A DNA stretch of 64,000 bases from VBDM01 sp041496705 (GCA_041496705.1 JBGQFD010000001.1:1-64000), one strand, 5' to 3'; counted from the first letter of the stretch, positions 34,926-43,636 are shown. Program-made: numbers and translations. Notes: a model not told the origin generated them from the letters alone.

Positions 34926-35687
34926 TCAGCCGCGCCGCCAGGTGCCCAGCGAAATCCCCACGGGCGCGCAGCCCTCGCCAACCGGGATCTGCACGGGTCG
35001 CCAGGCGATCGCGTTGCCGTCCTCAGACAGACTGCCCTCGGCGGGAAACTCGCCGACCGGCGTCGCGCATCGCCTGCCGTTCTGCTCCGACTCGAGCGCG
35101 GTGCGGATCGGCACCACGCCGACGAGCCGCCGGCCCTCGAGCCTGCCGCGGAACACCGGCCGGTTCGGATACTCCCTGCCGATGCAGTCGGGCGTGCGGC
35201 AGCTTTCCACGAGCACGATCTCGACCGCGTCCCGCGCTGCCCGCAGCTCGTACCAGCTGAAGCTGTTGCGCCACTTTCCGGAAACGCCGCCCGGCTCCGC
35301 CGCATCCTTCGCCGACTTCACCTCGTCGGCGCGCCGCACCCGATCGGCGAGCGGATCGAAGAACGGCACGCCCGCGGGCAGCGGCGCGGGCTTGACCCGC
35401 GCGGACGCTGCCGGCTGCGCGAGTGGAATGTCCGGCTGGCCCGCTGAAGTGCAGGGCTGCGGGTTGAAGCAGCGCGCCCCGCAACCGCGCGTCGCGAGGC
35501 TCCCGGTCAGGGAAGCGCGCGCTGATTCACAGGCTGCGCCCGAACCGAAGGGGCCTTCCTTCCCGTTGCTGCCCATGCCGATCTTGGCGCAGCCCGAGCA
35601 GTACCAGTCAAAGGAATAGGTGACTGCGGCGCGCGTTGGTCCCGAGAAAAAAGCCGCTGCGGCAACGAGCAGAAGCGCCCGGCGCAC
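34926..35687 (-). CDS. Exported protein of unknown function
   Basis: A 253-residue protein starting at a GTG that overlaps the previous stop (TAGTG) on the minus strand, which supports translation coupling. The N-terminus VRRALLLVAAAAFFSGPTRA is a Sec signal peptide. The mature part has many cysteines (YCSGCAKIG, ESCRTPDCIG, CGARCFNPQPC) that would be oxidised in the periplasm. No known domain is recognised. Confidence 0.7.
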   Translation of the reverse strand: MRRALLLVAAAAFFSGPTRAAVTYSFDWYCSGCAKIGMGSNGKEGPFGSGAACESARASLTGSLATRGCGARCFNPQPCTSAGQPDIPLAQPAASARVKPAPLPAGVPFFDPLADRVRRADEVKSAKDAAEPGGVSGKWRNSFSWYELRAARDAVEIVLVESCRTPDCIGREYPNRPVFRGRLEGRRLVGVVPIRTALESEQNGRRCATPVGEFPAEGSLSEDGNAIAWRPVQIPVGEGCAPVGISLGTWRRG

Positions 35688-35992
35688 TAAGCCTGCCCCT
35701 CCCGCTTGCACTGGTAAATCACCTCGTAGGCCTTTTCGGCGATCTTGTCGTCGGCGAGGCAGGCCACTGCGGCGATGAAGTCCTTGGGCGCCTTTGCGAT
35801 CAGGAGATCGGACACCCAAGCATGCACCAGCGCGTGGCGCTCCGAATCGGGAAGCGAAAGCAGGTGCTCGAGCCGCCGGTTGACGTCGCCGTTCTCGCAG
35901 GCAACGCGCAGCATGGTAATGAAGCTCTCGATGTCGGCGACCGACCGGTCGCGGCGCTTGAAGACGGATGCCAAGGTGTCGGAGAACGACAC
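35687..35992 (-). CDS. Small conserved protein of unknown function
   Basis: A 101-residue soluble, helical protein (MSFSDTLASVFKRRD at the start, LSLPDSERHALVHAWVSDLL in the middle). It begins three bases after the TfoX-like gene and its stop overlaps the next start by one base, so it is the middle member of an operon. No motif is recognised. Confidence 0.7.
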   Translation of the reverse strand: MSFSDTLASVFKRRDRSVADIESFITMLRVACENGDVNRRLEHLLSLPDSERHALVHAWVSDLLIAKAPKDFIAAVACLADDKIAEKAYEVIYQCKREGQA

Positions 35993-35995
35993 GAA

Positions 35996-36358
35996 TCAGC
36001 GGTCCTTGCCTGCGCGCGGTCTCGATGCCGACTTGGGCGGAAGTGCAGACACGAAATCCAGGCTGAGCTTCATCCAAGACGCCAGGTCCTCGTCCGATTC
36101 AAAACCGGGCGGCGCAACATACACGAACCCGTTAAGAGGCTTGCCGGTGAAATCCATCTTGCGCGCGTGGGGCTTCTTCAGCGCTTGATTGTACTGCGCC
36201 GGACCGACCCGGACCATGAGCGTGTCGCCGACGACGCCGCAGGTCATGTGGCCGGAAACCATGAAAGCGATGCCGCCGAACATGCGCTTTTCGGCGACTT
36301 GCGCGTGTGGAGGATAGGCCTCCCTCAAACGCTGGGCGACGCCTTCGTCGTATGCCAT
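35996..36358 (-). CDS. TfoX N-terminal domain protein
   Basis: A 120-residue protein with the TfoX/Sxy N-terminal domain: EKRMFGGIAFMVSGHMTCGV and the PHARKMDFTGKPLNGFVYV block. In full-length TfoX this domain is joined to a helical C-terminal domain and regulates competence; single-domain proteins like this one are common and uncharacterised. It leads a tight three-gene group with the 101- and 253-residue genes. Confidence 0.88.
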   Translation of the reverse strand: MAYDEGVAQRLREAYPPHAQVAEKRMFGGIAFMVSGHMTCGVVGDTLMVRVGPAQYNQALKKPHARKMDFTGKPLNGFVYVAPPGFESDEDLASWMKLSLDFVSALPPKSASRPRAGKDR

Positions 36359-36400
36359 GGTTCCTTACGTCTGAAGCTGAATTCAGCGGCGCGCTTCAGC

Positions 36401-36982
36401 TCATCCAGCGCGATGGGATGTTAGCCATTCGACCACTCGCTGTGCATCCGCGTCCGATGGGAAGACAGGATAGAGCACTTCTTCGATCCGGCCCGTGCGG
36501 GCAACCAGTGTGAGGCGCTTGATGAGGGCAAGGCCGGCGAAGGTAAAGGTCGGCAGCCGCAAGGTTCGCGCGAATTCCAGCTGCACGTCGCTTAGAAGCG
36601 GAAACGGTAGATCGAGCCTCTCAACGGCTTCCGATTGATACTCGGTGTCTTGTGTACTGAGGCCGTAGACCGTTGCGTCCAAGGCGGCAAGTTCTGCGTG
36701 GTGGTCGCGGTAGGCGCAGGACTGCGGCGTACAACCGCGTGCACCGGGAATGGCGTTCCACGCCGCAGCCCCACCCAGAGGCTCTTGATCAGGCCGACCG
36801 GTTCTTGGATAACAATAGACAACGAGCCAAGGCTGACCTTCTTTGGATAGATCGACCCTTGCTCCGGAAGTGGCCCTCAATCCGATTGATGGAAGCATCA
36901 ACCCACGAAGGTGATGGCACGCTCCATCGTCTGATGGGACAGGCAAGCCTTCAGGAAGAGCGTAGAGATTGTCAGTTCGCAT
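36401..36982 (-). CDS. Peroxiredoxin (redoxin family)
   Basis: A 193-residue thioredoxin-fold peroxidase. The active-site segment IPGARGCTPQSCAYRDHHAE carries two cysteines (CTPQSC) within a BCP/PrxQ-like context, preceded by VVYCYPRTGRP. It probably reduces organic or hydrogen peroxides using thioredoxin. The reading region is visibly lower in GC than its neighbours. It starts 42 bases upstream of the TfoX-like gene on the same strand. Confidence 0.85.
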   Translation of the reverse strand: MRTDNLYALPEGLPVPSDDGACHHLRGLMLPSIGLRATSGARVDLSKEGQPWLVVYCYPRTGRPDQEPLGGAAAWNAIPGARGCTPQSCAYRDHHAELAALDATVYGLSTQDTEYQSEAVERLDLPFPLLSDVQLEFARTLRLPTFTFAGLALIKRLTLVARTGRIEEVLYPVFPSDADAQRVVEWLTSHRAG

Positions 36983-37206
36983 ATGGCTAAACGTGAAATC
37001 ATCTTCCGAAAAACCAACTAATCTGCCTTGCCAGGCTACCCTCGCAGAATATGTTCCGCAAAATCAAAACTGTTCGCTGTGTTTTTTCAAAGCACGCTCT
37101 TGATAGGCTGCGCGCGGAAGGTCAAGTACCTGTTTTCTCAAGAGGCGAAACCTTGCGCGACGGCAGCGTGTCCGGATAATCCTTACGACGAAGTCCGGGT
37201 TTTCCC

Positions 37207-37233
37207 TTGGAGAGAAACGACGCTCTGTATAAT
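37207..37233 (+). promoter_or_regulatory. Candidate yajQ promoter
   Basis: TTGGAG (37207-37212), a 15-base spacer and a perfect TATAAT (37228-37233) precede yajQ; transcription would start near 37240 and the ATG is at 37261. A second possible pair, TTGCGC (37153-37158) and GATAAT (37175-37180), lies further upstream. The 36983-37260 interval otherwise holds no gene I can support and is AT-richer than average. Confidence 0.55.
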
Positions 37234-37260
37234 TCCGCACCACGCGTCCGGAAAACCACC

Positions 37261-37746
37261 ATGCCCTCCTTCGACATCGTCTCCGAAGTCAACAAGGTCG
37301 AGCTGAAGAACGCCGTCGACCAGGCCAACAAGGAGGTCGCCAACCGCTTCGACTTCAAGGGCTCGGACGCGCGCATCGAGCAGGCGGAGCTGGTGATGAC
37401 GCTCTACGCCGACGACGAGTTCAAGCTGAGGCAGGTGACCGACGTTCTCCTCTCCAAGTGCGCGAAACGCGGCGTGGATGCGCGCCTGTTCGACACTCAG
37501 GGCATCGAGAAGATCGGCGGCACGAAGGTAAAGCAGCCTATCAACGTGAAAATCGGCATCGAGCAGGAAAAAGCGAAGACCATCGTCAAGCTCATCAAGG
37601 ACTCGAAGATGAAGGTCCAGGCGAGCATCCAGGGAACCGCGGTGCGCATCTCCGGGGCGAAGAAGGACGATCTCCAGGCGGCGATCCAGCTGGTGCGCAA
37701 GTCGGTGACCGACATGCCGCTGCAGTTCCAGAATTTCCGCGACTGA
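37261..37746 (+). CDS. yajQ: YajQ family nucleotide-binding protein
   Basis: A 161-residue protein of the YajQ (UPF0234) family. It shows MPSFDIVSEVNKVELKNAVD, the NRFDFKGSDARIE block and KVKQPINVKIGIEQEKAKTI. Some family members bind c-di-GMP or other nucleotides and act on transcription factors. The ATG at 37261 matches the conserved N-terminus. It ends one base before the convergent MoaD-like gene. Confidence 0.96.
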   Translation: MPSFDIVSEVNKVELKNAVDQANKEVANRFDFKGSDARIEQAELVMTLYADDEFKLRQVTDVLLSKCAKRGVDARLFDTQGIEKIGGTKVKQPINVKIGIEQEKAKTIVKLIKDSKMKVQASIQGTAVRISGAKKDDLQAAIQLVRKSVTDMPLQFQNFRD

Positions 37747-37747
37747 T

Positions 37748-38008
37748 TCAGCCCCCGCTCAGCGCGCCGACGATGATGACTTCGTCGGAAGGTGCGAGCG
37801 CCGCGCCGATGCCACGCGCCTGCTCGCCGTTGACGAAGATCCTGATGTGGCGGCGGATCGCGTCCTGCTCGTCGATCATGCGAAAGCGGATCCCCGGATA
37901 GCGTCGGTCGAGCTCGGCGAGAAGCTCGGCGAGCGTCGCCCCGCGCGCCTCGACGAGCGCGCTGCCGCCGGTGTAGTCGCGCAGTTGCGAAGGGATGGCG
38001 ACGTTCAA
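37748..38008 (-). CDS. MoaD/ThiS-like ubiquitin-fold protein
   Basis: An 86-residue beta-grasp protein. It has the MoaD/ThiS pattern: LVEARGATLAELLAELDRRY, then RHIRIFVNGEQARG, and a free C-terminal Gly-Gly (VGALSGG), the site adenylylated and thiocarboxylated in sulfur carriers. The start is a TTG at 38008 overlapping the upstream stop (TTGA). It is coupled to a beta-propeller protein instead of MoaE, MoeB or thiamine genes, so it may not serve molybdopterin synthesis. Confidence 0.85.
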   Translation of the reverse strand: MNVAIPSQLRDYTGGSALVEARGATLAELLAELDRRYPGIRFRMIDEQDAIRRHIRIFVNGEQARGIGAALAPSDEVIIVGALSGG

Positions 38009-39168
38009 GCGGTCACCGCCTCCACCGAGTAGATTTCCGGCAGATGCCGCGCGATGCAAGTCCACTGCGCGCCTTCCCTCGCGCCCATCCACACCTCGCC
38101 GCTCGTGGTGCCGAAATACACGCCCACCGGATCGCGTGCGTCGGCGCACATCGACTGGCGCTTTACCGTGAACCAGCCCTGACTCCGCGGCAGTCCCCGG
38201 TCCTGGCGGCGCCAGCTCTTTCCGGCGTCGCGCGACACGTAGGCGGCCGGCTTGCCTCCGGGGCTCACGCGCGGCCACACGCTGCCGCCGTCCATCGGAA
38301 ACACCCAGACGGTGTCGGGGTCGCGCGGGTGCAGCACCATGGGAAAGCCGATGTCGCCGATTTTCTTCGGCATCGCCTTGCCGATGCGCTCCCAGGTCTC
38401 GCCGGGACGGTCGAGTCGGTAGATGCCGCAGTGGTTCTGCTGGTAGAGGCGGTCGGGGGCGAGCGGGTGCAGCCGCAGGCAGTGCACGTCCTGGCCGTAC
38501 TCCGGGTCTTTCACCGGCAGGAAATCAGCGGCGACACCCCGATTGAGAGGGCGCCAACCCTCGCCGCCGTCCAGACTCTCGAATGTGCCGCCCGGCGAGG
38601 TTGCGATGTAGAGGTGCCGTGAATCGCGGGGATCGACGTTGATCGAGTGCAGTATCGCGCCATCGGGAGTCGTCTGCTCCTGCTCGCCGAGGAGCCAGGT
38701 CTTACGCAAGGGGTTGGCGTTGAAGCCGGCAACGCCGTCCCAGGTGACTCCGCCGTCCCCGGAGCGAAACAAGCCGGGCGGCGAGACGCCCGCGTACCAC
38801 ACGCCGGGCCCGGAGACATGCCCCGGCGATAGCCAGAAAACGTGCTCGACCGCCAGCCCCTTCTCGCCTTCGGCCGCTTTCGGGAAGGCCGGTGGCCGCT
38901 GCGCCTCCTTCCAGGTACGCCCCTTGTCCGTCGAGCGGAACACGGTCGGCCCGAGGTGGCCGGCGCGCGCGGCGCACAAGAGCGTCTTTCCGTCGCGCGG
39001 GTCGAGCACGACGTGGTTGACGATCTGCCCAAGGAAATGCGGGCCGGCGGGCGTCCAGCGCCGTCGGGCGCGGTCCGACTTCAGGAGGAATGCGCCCTTG
39101 CGCGTTCCGACGAGGAGCGTCACCGGGCCCGAGGCGGGACGGCGGGTCTTGCTCGAACGTTGCGGCAT
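38005..39168 (-). CDS. BNR/Asp-box beta-propeller protein (sialidase-like fold)
   Basis: A 387-residue beta-propeller with repeated Asp-box motifs: STDKGRTWKEA, SGDGGVTWDGV, SLDGGEGWRPL and SRDAGKSWRRQ. It resembles sialidase-like or VPS10-type propellers, but lacks an obvious arginine triad, so glycosidase activity is doubtful. No signal peptide is seen, suggesting a cytoplasmic protein. The ATG has a strong AGGAGG site. The stop overlaps the MoaD-like start by four bases. Confidence 0.85.
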   Translation of the reverse strand: MPQRSSKTRRPASGPVTLLVGTRKGAFLLKSDRARRRWTPAGPHFLGQIVNHVVLDPRDGKTLLCAARAGHLGPTVFRSTDKGRTWKEAQRPPAFPKAAEGEKGLAVEHVFWLSPGHVSGPGVWYAGVSPPGLFRSGDGGVTWDGVAGFNANPLRKTWLLGEQEQTTPDGAILHSINVDPRDSRHLYIATSPGGTFESLDGGEGWRPLNRGVAADFLPVKDPEYGQDVHCLRLHPLAPDRLYQQNHCGIYRLDRPGETWERIGKAMPKKIGDIGFPMVLHPRDPDTVWVFPMDGGSVWPRVSPGGKPAAYVSRDAGKSWRRQDRGLPRSQGWFTVKRQSMCADARDPVGVYFGTTSGEVWMGAREGAQWTCIARHLPEIYSVEAVTA

Positions 39169-39183
39169 GACGGTTCCTCCTGG

Positions 39184-39885
39184 TTATCGCAGTCCTTCGA
39201 TCCAGCGGTCGTAGAGGCGGTCGGCGACCTCATGGAGCGAGCGCACGCGCTCGCCGAGCCTTTCATGCATTTGCTCCGGCGTCTGCACCGAGGCGCTCAC
39301 CGTTGGCACCCGCTCCTTTTCCCAATCCGCGCACCAGGCGCTGATCAGCTCGGGGGTCATCTCGACGTGGCACTGCATGCCCAGGTGCTTACCGAGCGCG
39401 AACGCCTGGTTGGCGCAATAGGGACTGGCGGCGAGCCGGGTCGAGCCGGGGGGAGGGGTAAAGGTCTCGCCGTGCCAGTGGAAGCCGGAGAACTCCCGGG
39501 TCGGCCCGAACCATTCGCGTGCCACGGGGTGGTCCTCGATGCTCACCAGGCCCCAGCCGATTTCCTCCACCGGGTTGCGCGTCACCTGGCCGCCCAGCGC
39601 CTTGGAAATGAGCTGCCCCCCCAGGCAGTGCCCGAGCACCGGAATATCCGCGTCGACCGCCTTGTTTACCAGCGCGAGCACGCGGGGGATCCACGGGAGC
39701 TCGTCATTGACGCTCATCGGCCCGCCCATGAACGCCAGTCCCGAGAAATCGCCGGGGTCCGCCGGCACCGCCTCGCCGGCGTCCACCTTGACGATCGTCC
39801 AGGGAATACGGCGCGAATCCAGAAAGATGGCAAAATAGCCCGGCCCTTCGGTGCTGCTGTGGCGGAATATAGCGACGGGCTTCAT
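39184..39885 (-). CDS. Class I glutamine amidotransferase-like protein
   Basis: A 233-residue GMP-synthase-like glutamine amidotransferase domain. The nucleophile elbow is GHCLGGQ (Cys87) and the triad is completed by His173 and Glu175 in MQCHVEMTPE. GATases of this stand-alone form act on gamma-glutamyl substrates or serve unknown partner enzymes. It begins 12 bases from the divergent retropepsin gene and is 15 bases upstream of the propeller gene, with which it may form an operon. Confidence 0.9.
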   Translation of the reverse strand: MKPVAIFRHSSTEGPGYFAIFLDSRRIPWTIVKVDAGEAVPADPGDFSGLAFMGGPMSVNDELPWIPRVLALVNKAVDADIPVLGHCLGGQLISKALGGQVTRNPVEEIGWGLVSIEDHPVAREWFGPTREFSGFHWHGETFTPPPGSTRLAASPYCANQAFALGKHLGMQCHVEMTPELISAWCADWEKERVPTVSASVQTPEQMHERLGERVRSLHEVADRLYDRWIEGLR

Positions 39886-39897
39886 TGGGGAGGTTCG

Positions 39898-40551
39898 ATG
39901 TCCACCTTGCGCCTGGTTATTGTTATTGTAATCGCGCCGCTTGCCCTGTTCTCAGCGCGTGCCTTCGGCGCCGACGTCAATGTCATCGGGCTCTTTCCCG
40001 GCAAGGCGGTGGTGACGATCGACGGCGGGGCCCCGCGCGTACTCTCGGCCGGCCAGAAGACTGCCGAGGGCATCGTCCTGCTCTCGACCGACCGCGAATC
40101 GGCGACCTTCCTCATCAACGATCGGAAGAAAACACTCGCCATCGGCCAGCACCATTCCGGTCCGGCACCCGCGTCTTCCTCCCAGAGCGTCACCCTCACG
40201 GCGGATCCCCGCGGCCACTTCTTCGTCGAGGGCCAGATCAACGGCGGGCCGGTGCGCTTCCTGGTCGACACGGGCGCCACCTCGATCGCCTTGTCCGCAG
40301 CGGACGCACGACGGCTCGGCATCGACTACCACAGCGGCCAGCCCGGCCTGATGGGAACGGCAAACGGGACCGCGACCGCCTACCGCGTGCGGCTCGACAA
40401 CGTTCGCGTCGGCGAGATCGTAGTGAACAACGTCGAGGGTGCGGTCCTGGAGGGCAGCCAGATGCCGGTGGCGCTGCTCGGCATGAGCTTCCTCAACCGC
40501 ATGGAGATGAGGCGCGAGGGGCAGTTCATGGTGCTTACGCGGCGATTCTAA
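39898..40551 (+). CDS. Retropepsin-like aspartic protease (clan AA, TIGR02281-type)
   Basis: A 217-residue protein. A Sec signal or N-terminal anchor (TLRLVIVIVIAPLALFSARA) is followed by a beta-rich region and then a single-domain aspartic protease with RFLVDTGATSIALS (catalytic Asp124) and the MPVALLGMSFLNRM loop. Bacterial retropepsin-like proteins would dimerise to form one active site, probably in the periplasm. The ATG has a GGGGAGG site that sits inside the 12-base gap to the divergent amidotransferase gene. Confidence 0.88.
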   Translation: MSTLRLVIVIVIAPLALFSARAFGADVNVIGLFPGKAVVTIDGGAPRVLSAGQKTAEGIVLLSTDRESATFLINDRKKTLAIGQHHSGPAPASSSQSVTLTADPRGHFFVEGQINGGPVRFLVDTGATSIALSAADARRLGIDYHSGQPGLMGTANGTATAYRVRLDNVRVGEIVVNNVEGAVLEGSQMPVALLGMSFLNRMEMRREGQFMVLTRRF

Positions 40552-40671
40552 GGACGAGCCGGTTCCGACCGGTCGGAGTTCCACCGCTCGTAACGGGGAA
40601 GCCGAGGCGTCAGCCGAGGTCGGGGCCCTGAATCAGGCCGCGCGAGCTTGATGTGCGGCCGGTCGTTGAGA

Positions 40672-41475
40672 CTACTTCTCGGTCTTGTCTTTCTCGATCA
40701 GCGCGTAGGCGGAGTGGTTGTGGATGGACTCGAAGTTCTCCGACTCCACGACGTACGACTCGATGCGCTTGTCCCGGTTCAGGTCGGCGGCGATGTCGCG
40801 CACCAAGTCCTCGACGAACCTGGGATTGTCGTAGGCACGCTCGGTTACGAATTTCTCGTCTGGGCGCTTGAGCAGGCCGTACAGCTCGCTGGAGGCGTGC
40901 TTTTCGGCGTAGCCGACCAGCTCCTCGATCCATACGAATCCCTTGGTACGCGCGGTGATGGTCACGTGCGAGCGCTGGTTGTGCGCGCCGTAGTCGGAAA
41001 TGCGCTTCGAGCACGGGCACAGGCTCGTGACCGGCACCACGACTTTCATCCTGAAGCACTTCTCACCCTTGGCGATCTCGCCGGCGAAGGTCACTTCGTA
41101 GTCCATCAGGCTCTTCACCTTCGATACCGGCGCGGCCTTGTTGATGAAATACGGGAAGGCCATTTCGATGCGTCCCGACTGCGCCTCGAGCCGCTCGACC
41201 ATTTCGTCGAGCATGACCTGGAAGGTGTCGACCGAGATCTCGCGCTCGTGCGCGTTGAGTATCTCGACGAAGCGCGACATGTGCGTGCCCTTGAACTGGT
41301 GCGGCAGGCCCACGTACATGTTGAACGTGGCGATGGTGTGCTGGGTGCCGCCGGAACGCTCCGCAACGCGGATCGGGTGGCGGATGGCCTTGATGCCGAC
41401 CTGATCGATCGCCAGCTTTCGCCGGTCCTCGGAACTCTGCACGTCGGGGATGGCGAGCGGATCGCGGGTGTTCAT
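40672..41475 (-). CDS. folE2: GTP cyclohydrolase FolE2
   Basis: A 267-residue GTP cyclohydrolase IB (FolE2/MptA type) that opens GTP to dihydroneopterin triphosphate for folate. The family motif SLCPCSKRISDYGAHNQRSH holds the metal-binding Cys and His residues, and DEMVERLEAQSGRIEMAFPY is typical. FolE2 can use metals other than zinc and in some bacteria is expressed under zinc limitation; no operator is recognised here. folA lies at 54.8 kb. Confidence 0.96.
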   Translation of the reverse strand: MNTRDPLAIPDVQSSEDRRKLAIDQVGIKAIRHPIRVAERSGGTQHTIATFNMYVGLPHQFKGTHMSRFVEILNAHEREISVDTFQVMLDEMVERLEAQSGRIEMAFPYFINKAAPVSKVKSLMDYEVTFAGEIAKGEKCFRMKVVVPVTSLCPCSKRISDYGAHNQRSHVTITARTKGFVWIEELVGYAEKHASSELYGLLKRPDEKFVTERAYDNPRFVEDLVRDIAADLNRDKRIESYVVESENFESIHNHSAYALIEKDKTEK

Positions 41476-41581
41476 CGAGAGTCTTTCTCGGGAGATGGCT
41501 CAGAATTGGACGATTCTAACATGCGTGCCGTTCCCGCCTTTTCAAGTGTCTCCCCCTGGCGTGGGAGCTTTCGCCCGCTTC

Positions 41582-43519
41582 CTAACCCAGCCGCGCGCGA
41601 ATCGCCGCGACGATGCCCGACTTGTCGAGGCCGACCGACGCCAGCAATTGCGCCTGGTCGCCGTGATCGACGAAGCGGTCGGGAAGCCCCAGCTGCAGCA
41701 GCGGGGTGAAGATCGAGCGGGCGGCGAGCGCCTCGGCCACCGCGCTCCCGGCGCCGCCCATGATCGCGTTCTCCTCGAGGGTGACGAGAAGCCCGTGCGT
41801 TGCAGCCAGCTGTGCCGCGAGGTCCGCGTCCACGGGCTTCACGAAGCGCATGTCGGCGACGGTCGCACCCAGTTCCTCGCCCGCATCGAGCGCGGGGTGC
41901 AGCACGGGGCCAAAAGCGAGAATGGCGACGCCTCGTTTGCCGCCGGCCCCGCGCCGCAGCACTTCGCCCTTTCCGATCGGCAGCGCGCGCATCTCCGCCT
42001 TCACGTCCGCGCCTGGGCCGCTGCCGCGCGGATAGCGGACTGCCGCCGGCTGCTCGAGTGCGAACGCGGTGAACAGCATCTGCCGACACTGGTTCTCGTC
42101 GCTCGGCGTCATCACGACCATGTTGGGAACGCAGCGCAGGAAACTCAGATCGAAAGCGCCGTTGTGCGTGGCGCCGTCGCCGCCGACCAGCCCGGCGCGA
42201 TCCAGCGCGAACACGATCGGCAGCTTCTGGATGCAGACATCGTGGATCAGCTGGTCGTAGCCGCGCTGGAGAAAAGTCGAGTAGATCGCGAGCACCGGCT
42301 TCAGGCCCTCGCAGGCGAGGCCCGCGGCGAATGTCACCGCGTGCTGCTCGGCAATGCCGACATCGAAGTAGCGCTCCGGAAATTCCGCTGCGAAGCGGAC
42401 CATCCCGGAGCCCTCGCGCATCGCCGGCGTGATGCCGACCAGGCGCGAATCGAGAGTCGCCATGTCGCAAAGCCACTGGCCGAACACCTGCGTATAGGTC
42501 GGCTTTCCGCTGCTAGCCTTCTTGATTCCCTCGGCGGGATCGAACTTGCCCGGCCCGTGATAGAGCACCGGGTCCGCCTCGGCGAGCTTGTAGCCCTGCC
42601 CCTTTTTGGTAACCACGTGCAGGAACTGCGGTCCTTTCAGCGCCTTGATGTTCTTCAGCGTCGGAATCAGCGAATTCAGGTCGTGGCCGTCGATCGGCCC
42701 GACGTAGTTGAAGCCGAACTCCTCGAACAGCGTCGACGGAACGACCAGCCCCTTGGCATGCTCCTCGACTTTCTTGGCGAGCTCTAGGAGCGGCGGGACA
42801 CCCCCGAGGACCTTCTCGCCGGCCCGCTTGGCCGCCGCGTAAAAGCCGCCCGACATCAGCCGCGCCAGATAACGATTGAGCGCTCCGACCGCGGGCGAGA
42901 TCGACATGTCGTTGTCGTTGAGGATAACGAGCAGATCGGTGTCCATGACGCCTGCGTTGTTGAGGGCCTCGAAGGCCATGCCGGCCGACATCGCGCCGTC
43001 TCCGATCACCGCGATCACGTGGCGCCGCTTGTGGCCGGTTTCGCCTTTCAGCCTCGAAGCCTGGGCCATGCCGAGTGCCGCGCTTATCGAGGTACTCGAA
43101 TGCGCGGTTCCGAACGTGTCGTACTCGCTTTCGCTTCTGCGCGGGAATCCCGAGATCCCGCCCTGCATGCGCAGCCGCGCCATGGCCTCGCGGCGGCCGG
43201 TGAGGATCTTGTGCGCGTAGGTCTGGTGCCCGACATCCCACACGATGCGGTCCCGAGGCGTATCGAACACGTAGTGGAGCGCGATGGTCAGCTCGACCGT
43301 GCCCAGGTTCGAGGACAGGTGGCCGCCCGTCTGGCTGACCGACGTCAGAACGTAGGCGCGCAACTCTTCCGCCAGCCGCTGCAATCCCGCGCGGTCCAGA
43401 CTGCGCAGCGCCGCCGGATCGTCGATGGTCTTCAGCAGCTCGTAGCGGGTCGGTTCGCATGCAGGCGAACCGGATTCCGGGCGCGTTCCGGGAAGATCCG
43501 CCTGTCCGATGGCGCTCAT
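41582..43519 (-). CDS. dxs: 1-deoxy-D-xylulose-5-phosphate synthase
   Basis: A 645-residue thiamine-dependent enzyme making DXP from pyruvate and glyceraldehyde 3-phosphate, the entry to the MEP pathway. Landmarks are GGHLSSNLGTVELTIALHYV, the TPP motif GDGAMSAGMAFEALNN, YDTFGTAHSSTSISAALGMA and DVGIAEQHAVTFAAGLACEG. It follows ispA after 117 bases and precedes folE2. Length and motifs are normal. Confidence 0.97.
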   Translation of the reverse strand: MSAIGQADLPGTRPESGSPACEPTRYELLKTIDDPAALRSLDRAGLQRLAEELRAYVLTSVSQTGGHLSSNLGTVELTIALHYVFDTPRDRIVWDVGHQTYAHKILTGRREAMARLRMQGGISGFPRRSESEYDTFGTAHSSTSISAALGMAQASRLKGETGHKRRHVIAVIGDGAMSAGMAFEALNNAGVMDTDLLVILNDNDMSISPAVGALNRYLARLMSGGFYAAAKRAGEKVLGGVPPLLELAKKVEEHAKGLVVPSTLFEEFGFNYVGPIDGHDLNSLIPTLKNIKALKGPQFLHVVTKKGQGYKLAEADPVLYHGPGKFDPAEGIKKASSGKPTYTQVFGQWLCDMATLDSRLVGITPAMREGSGMVRFAAEFPERYFDVGIAEQHAVTFAAGLACEGLKPVLAIYSTFLQRGYDQLIHDVCIQKLPIVFALDRAGLVGGDGATHNGAFDLSFLRCVPNMVVMTPSDENQCRQMLFTAFALEQPAAVRYPRGSGPGADVKAEMRALPIGKGEVLRRGAGGKRGVAILAFGPVLHPALDAGEELGATVADMRFVKPVDADLAAQLAATHGLLVTLEENAIMGGAGSAVAEALAARSIFTPLLQLGLPDRFVDHGDQAQLLASVGLDKSGIVAAIRARLG

Positions 43520-43636
43520 GGCCCGGGATTATGCGGCAATTCCCCGCGGACCGCCGGATCCTCCGGCCGCGTTCGTGCAAAAGCCATGCAAGGCGGCCGC
43601 ATCGCCTCCAGGCCAGGCCCTGCCGGAGGAGCCCGC

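Noticed and set aside
38842..39897. Long plus-strand frame leading into the retropepsin gene
   Set aside because: It is antisense to the propeller and amidotransferase genes; the retropepsin has its own ribosome site at 39887-39893 and a signal peptide start.
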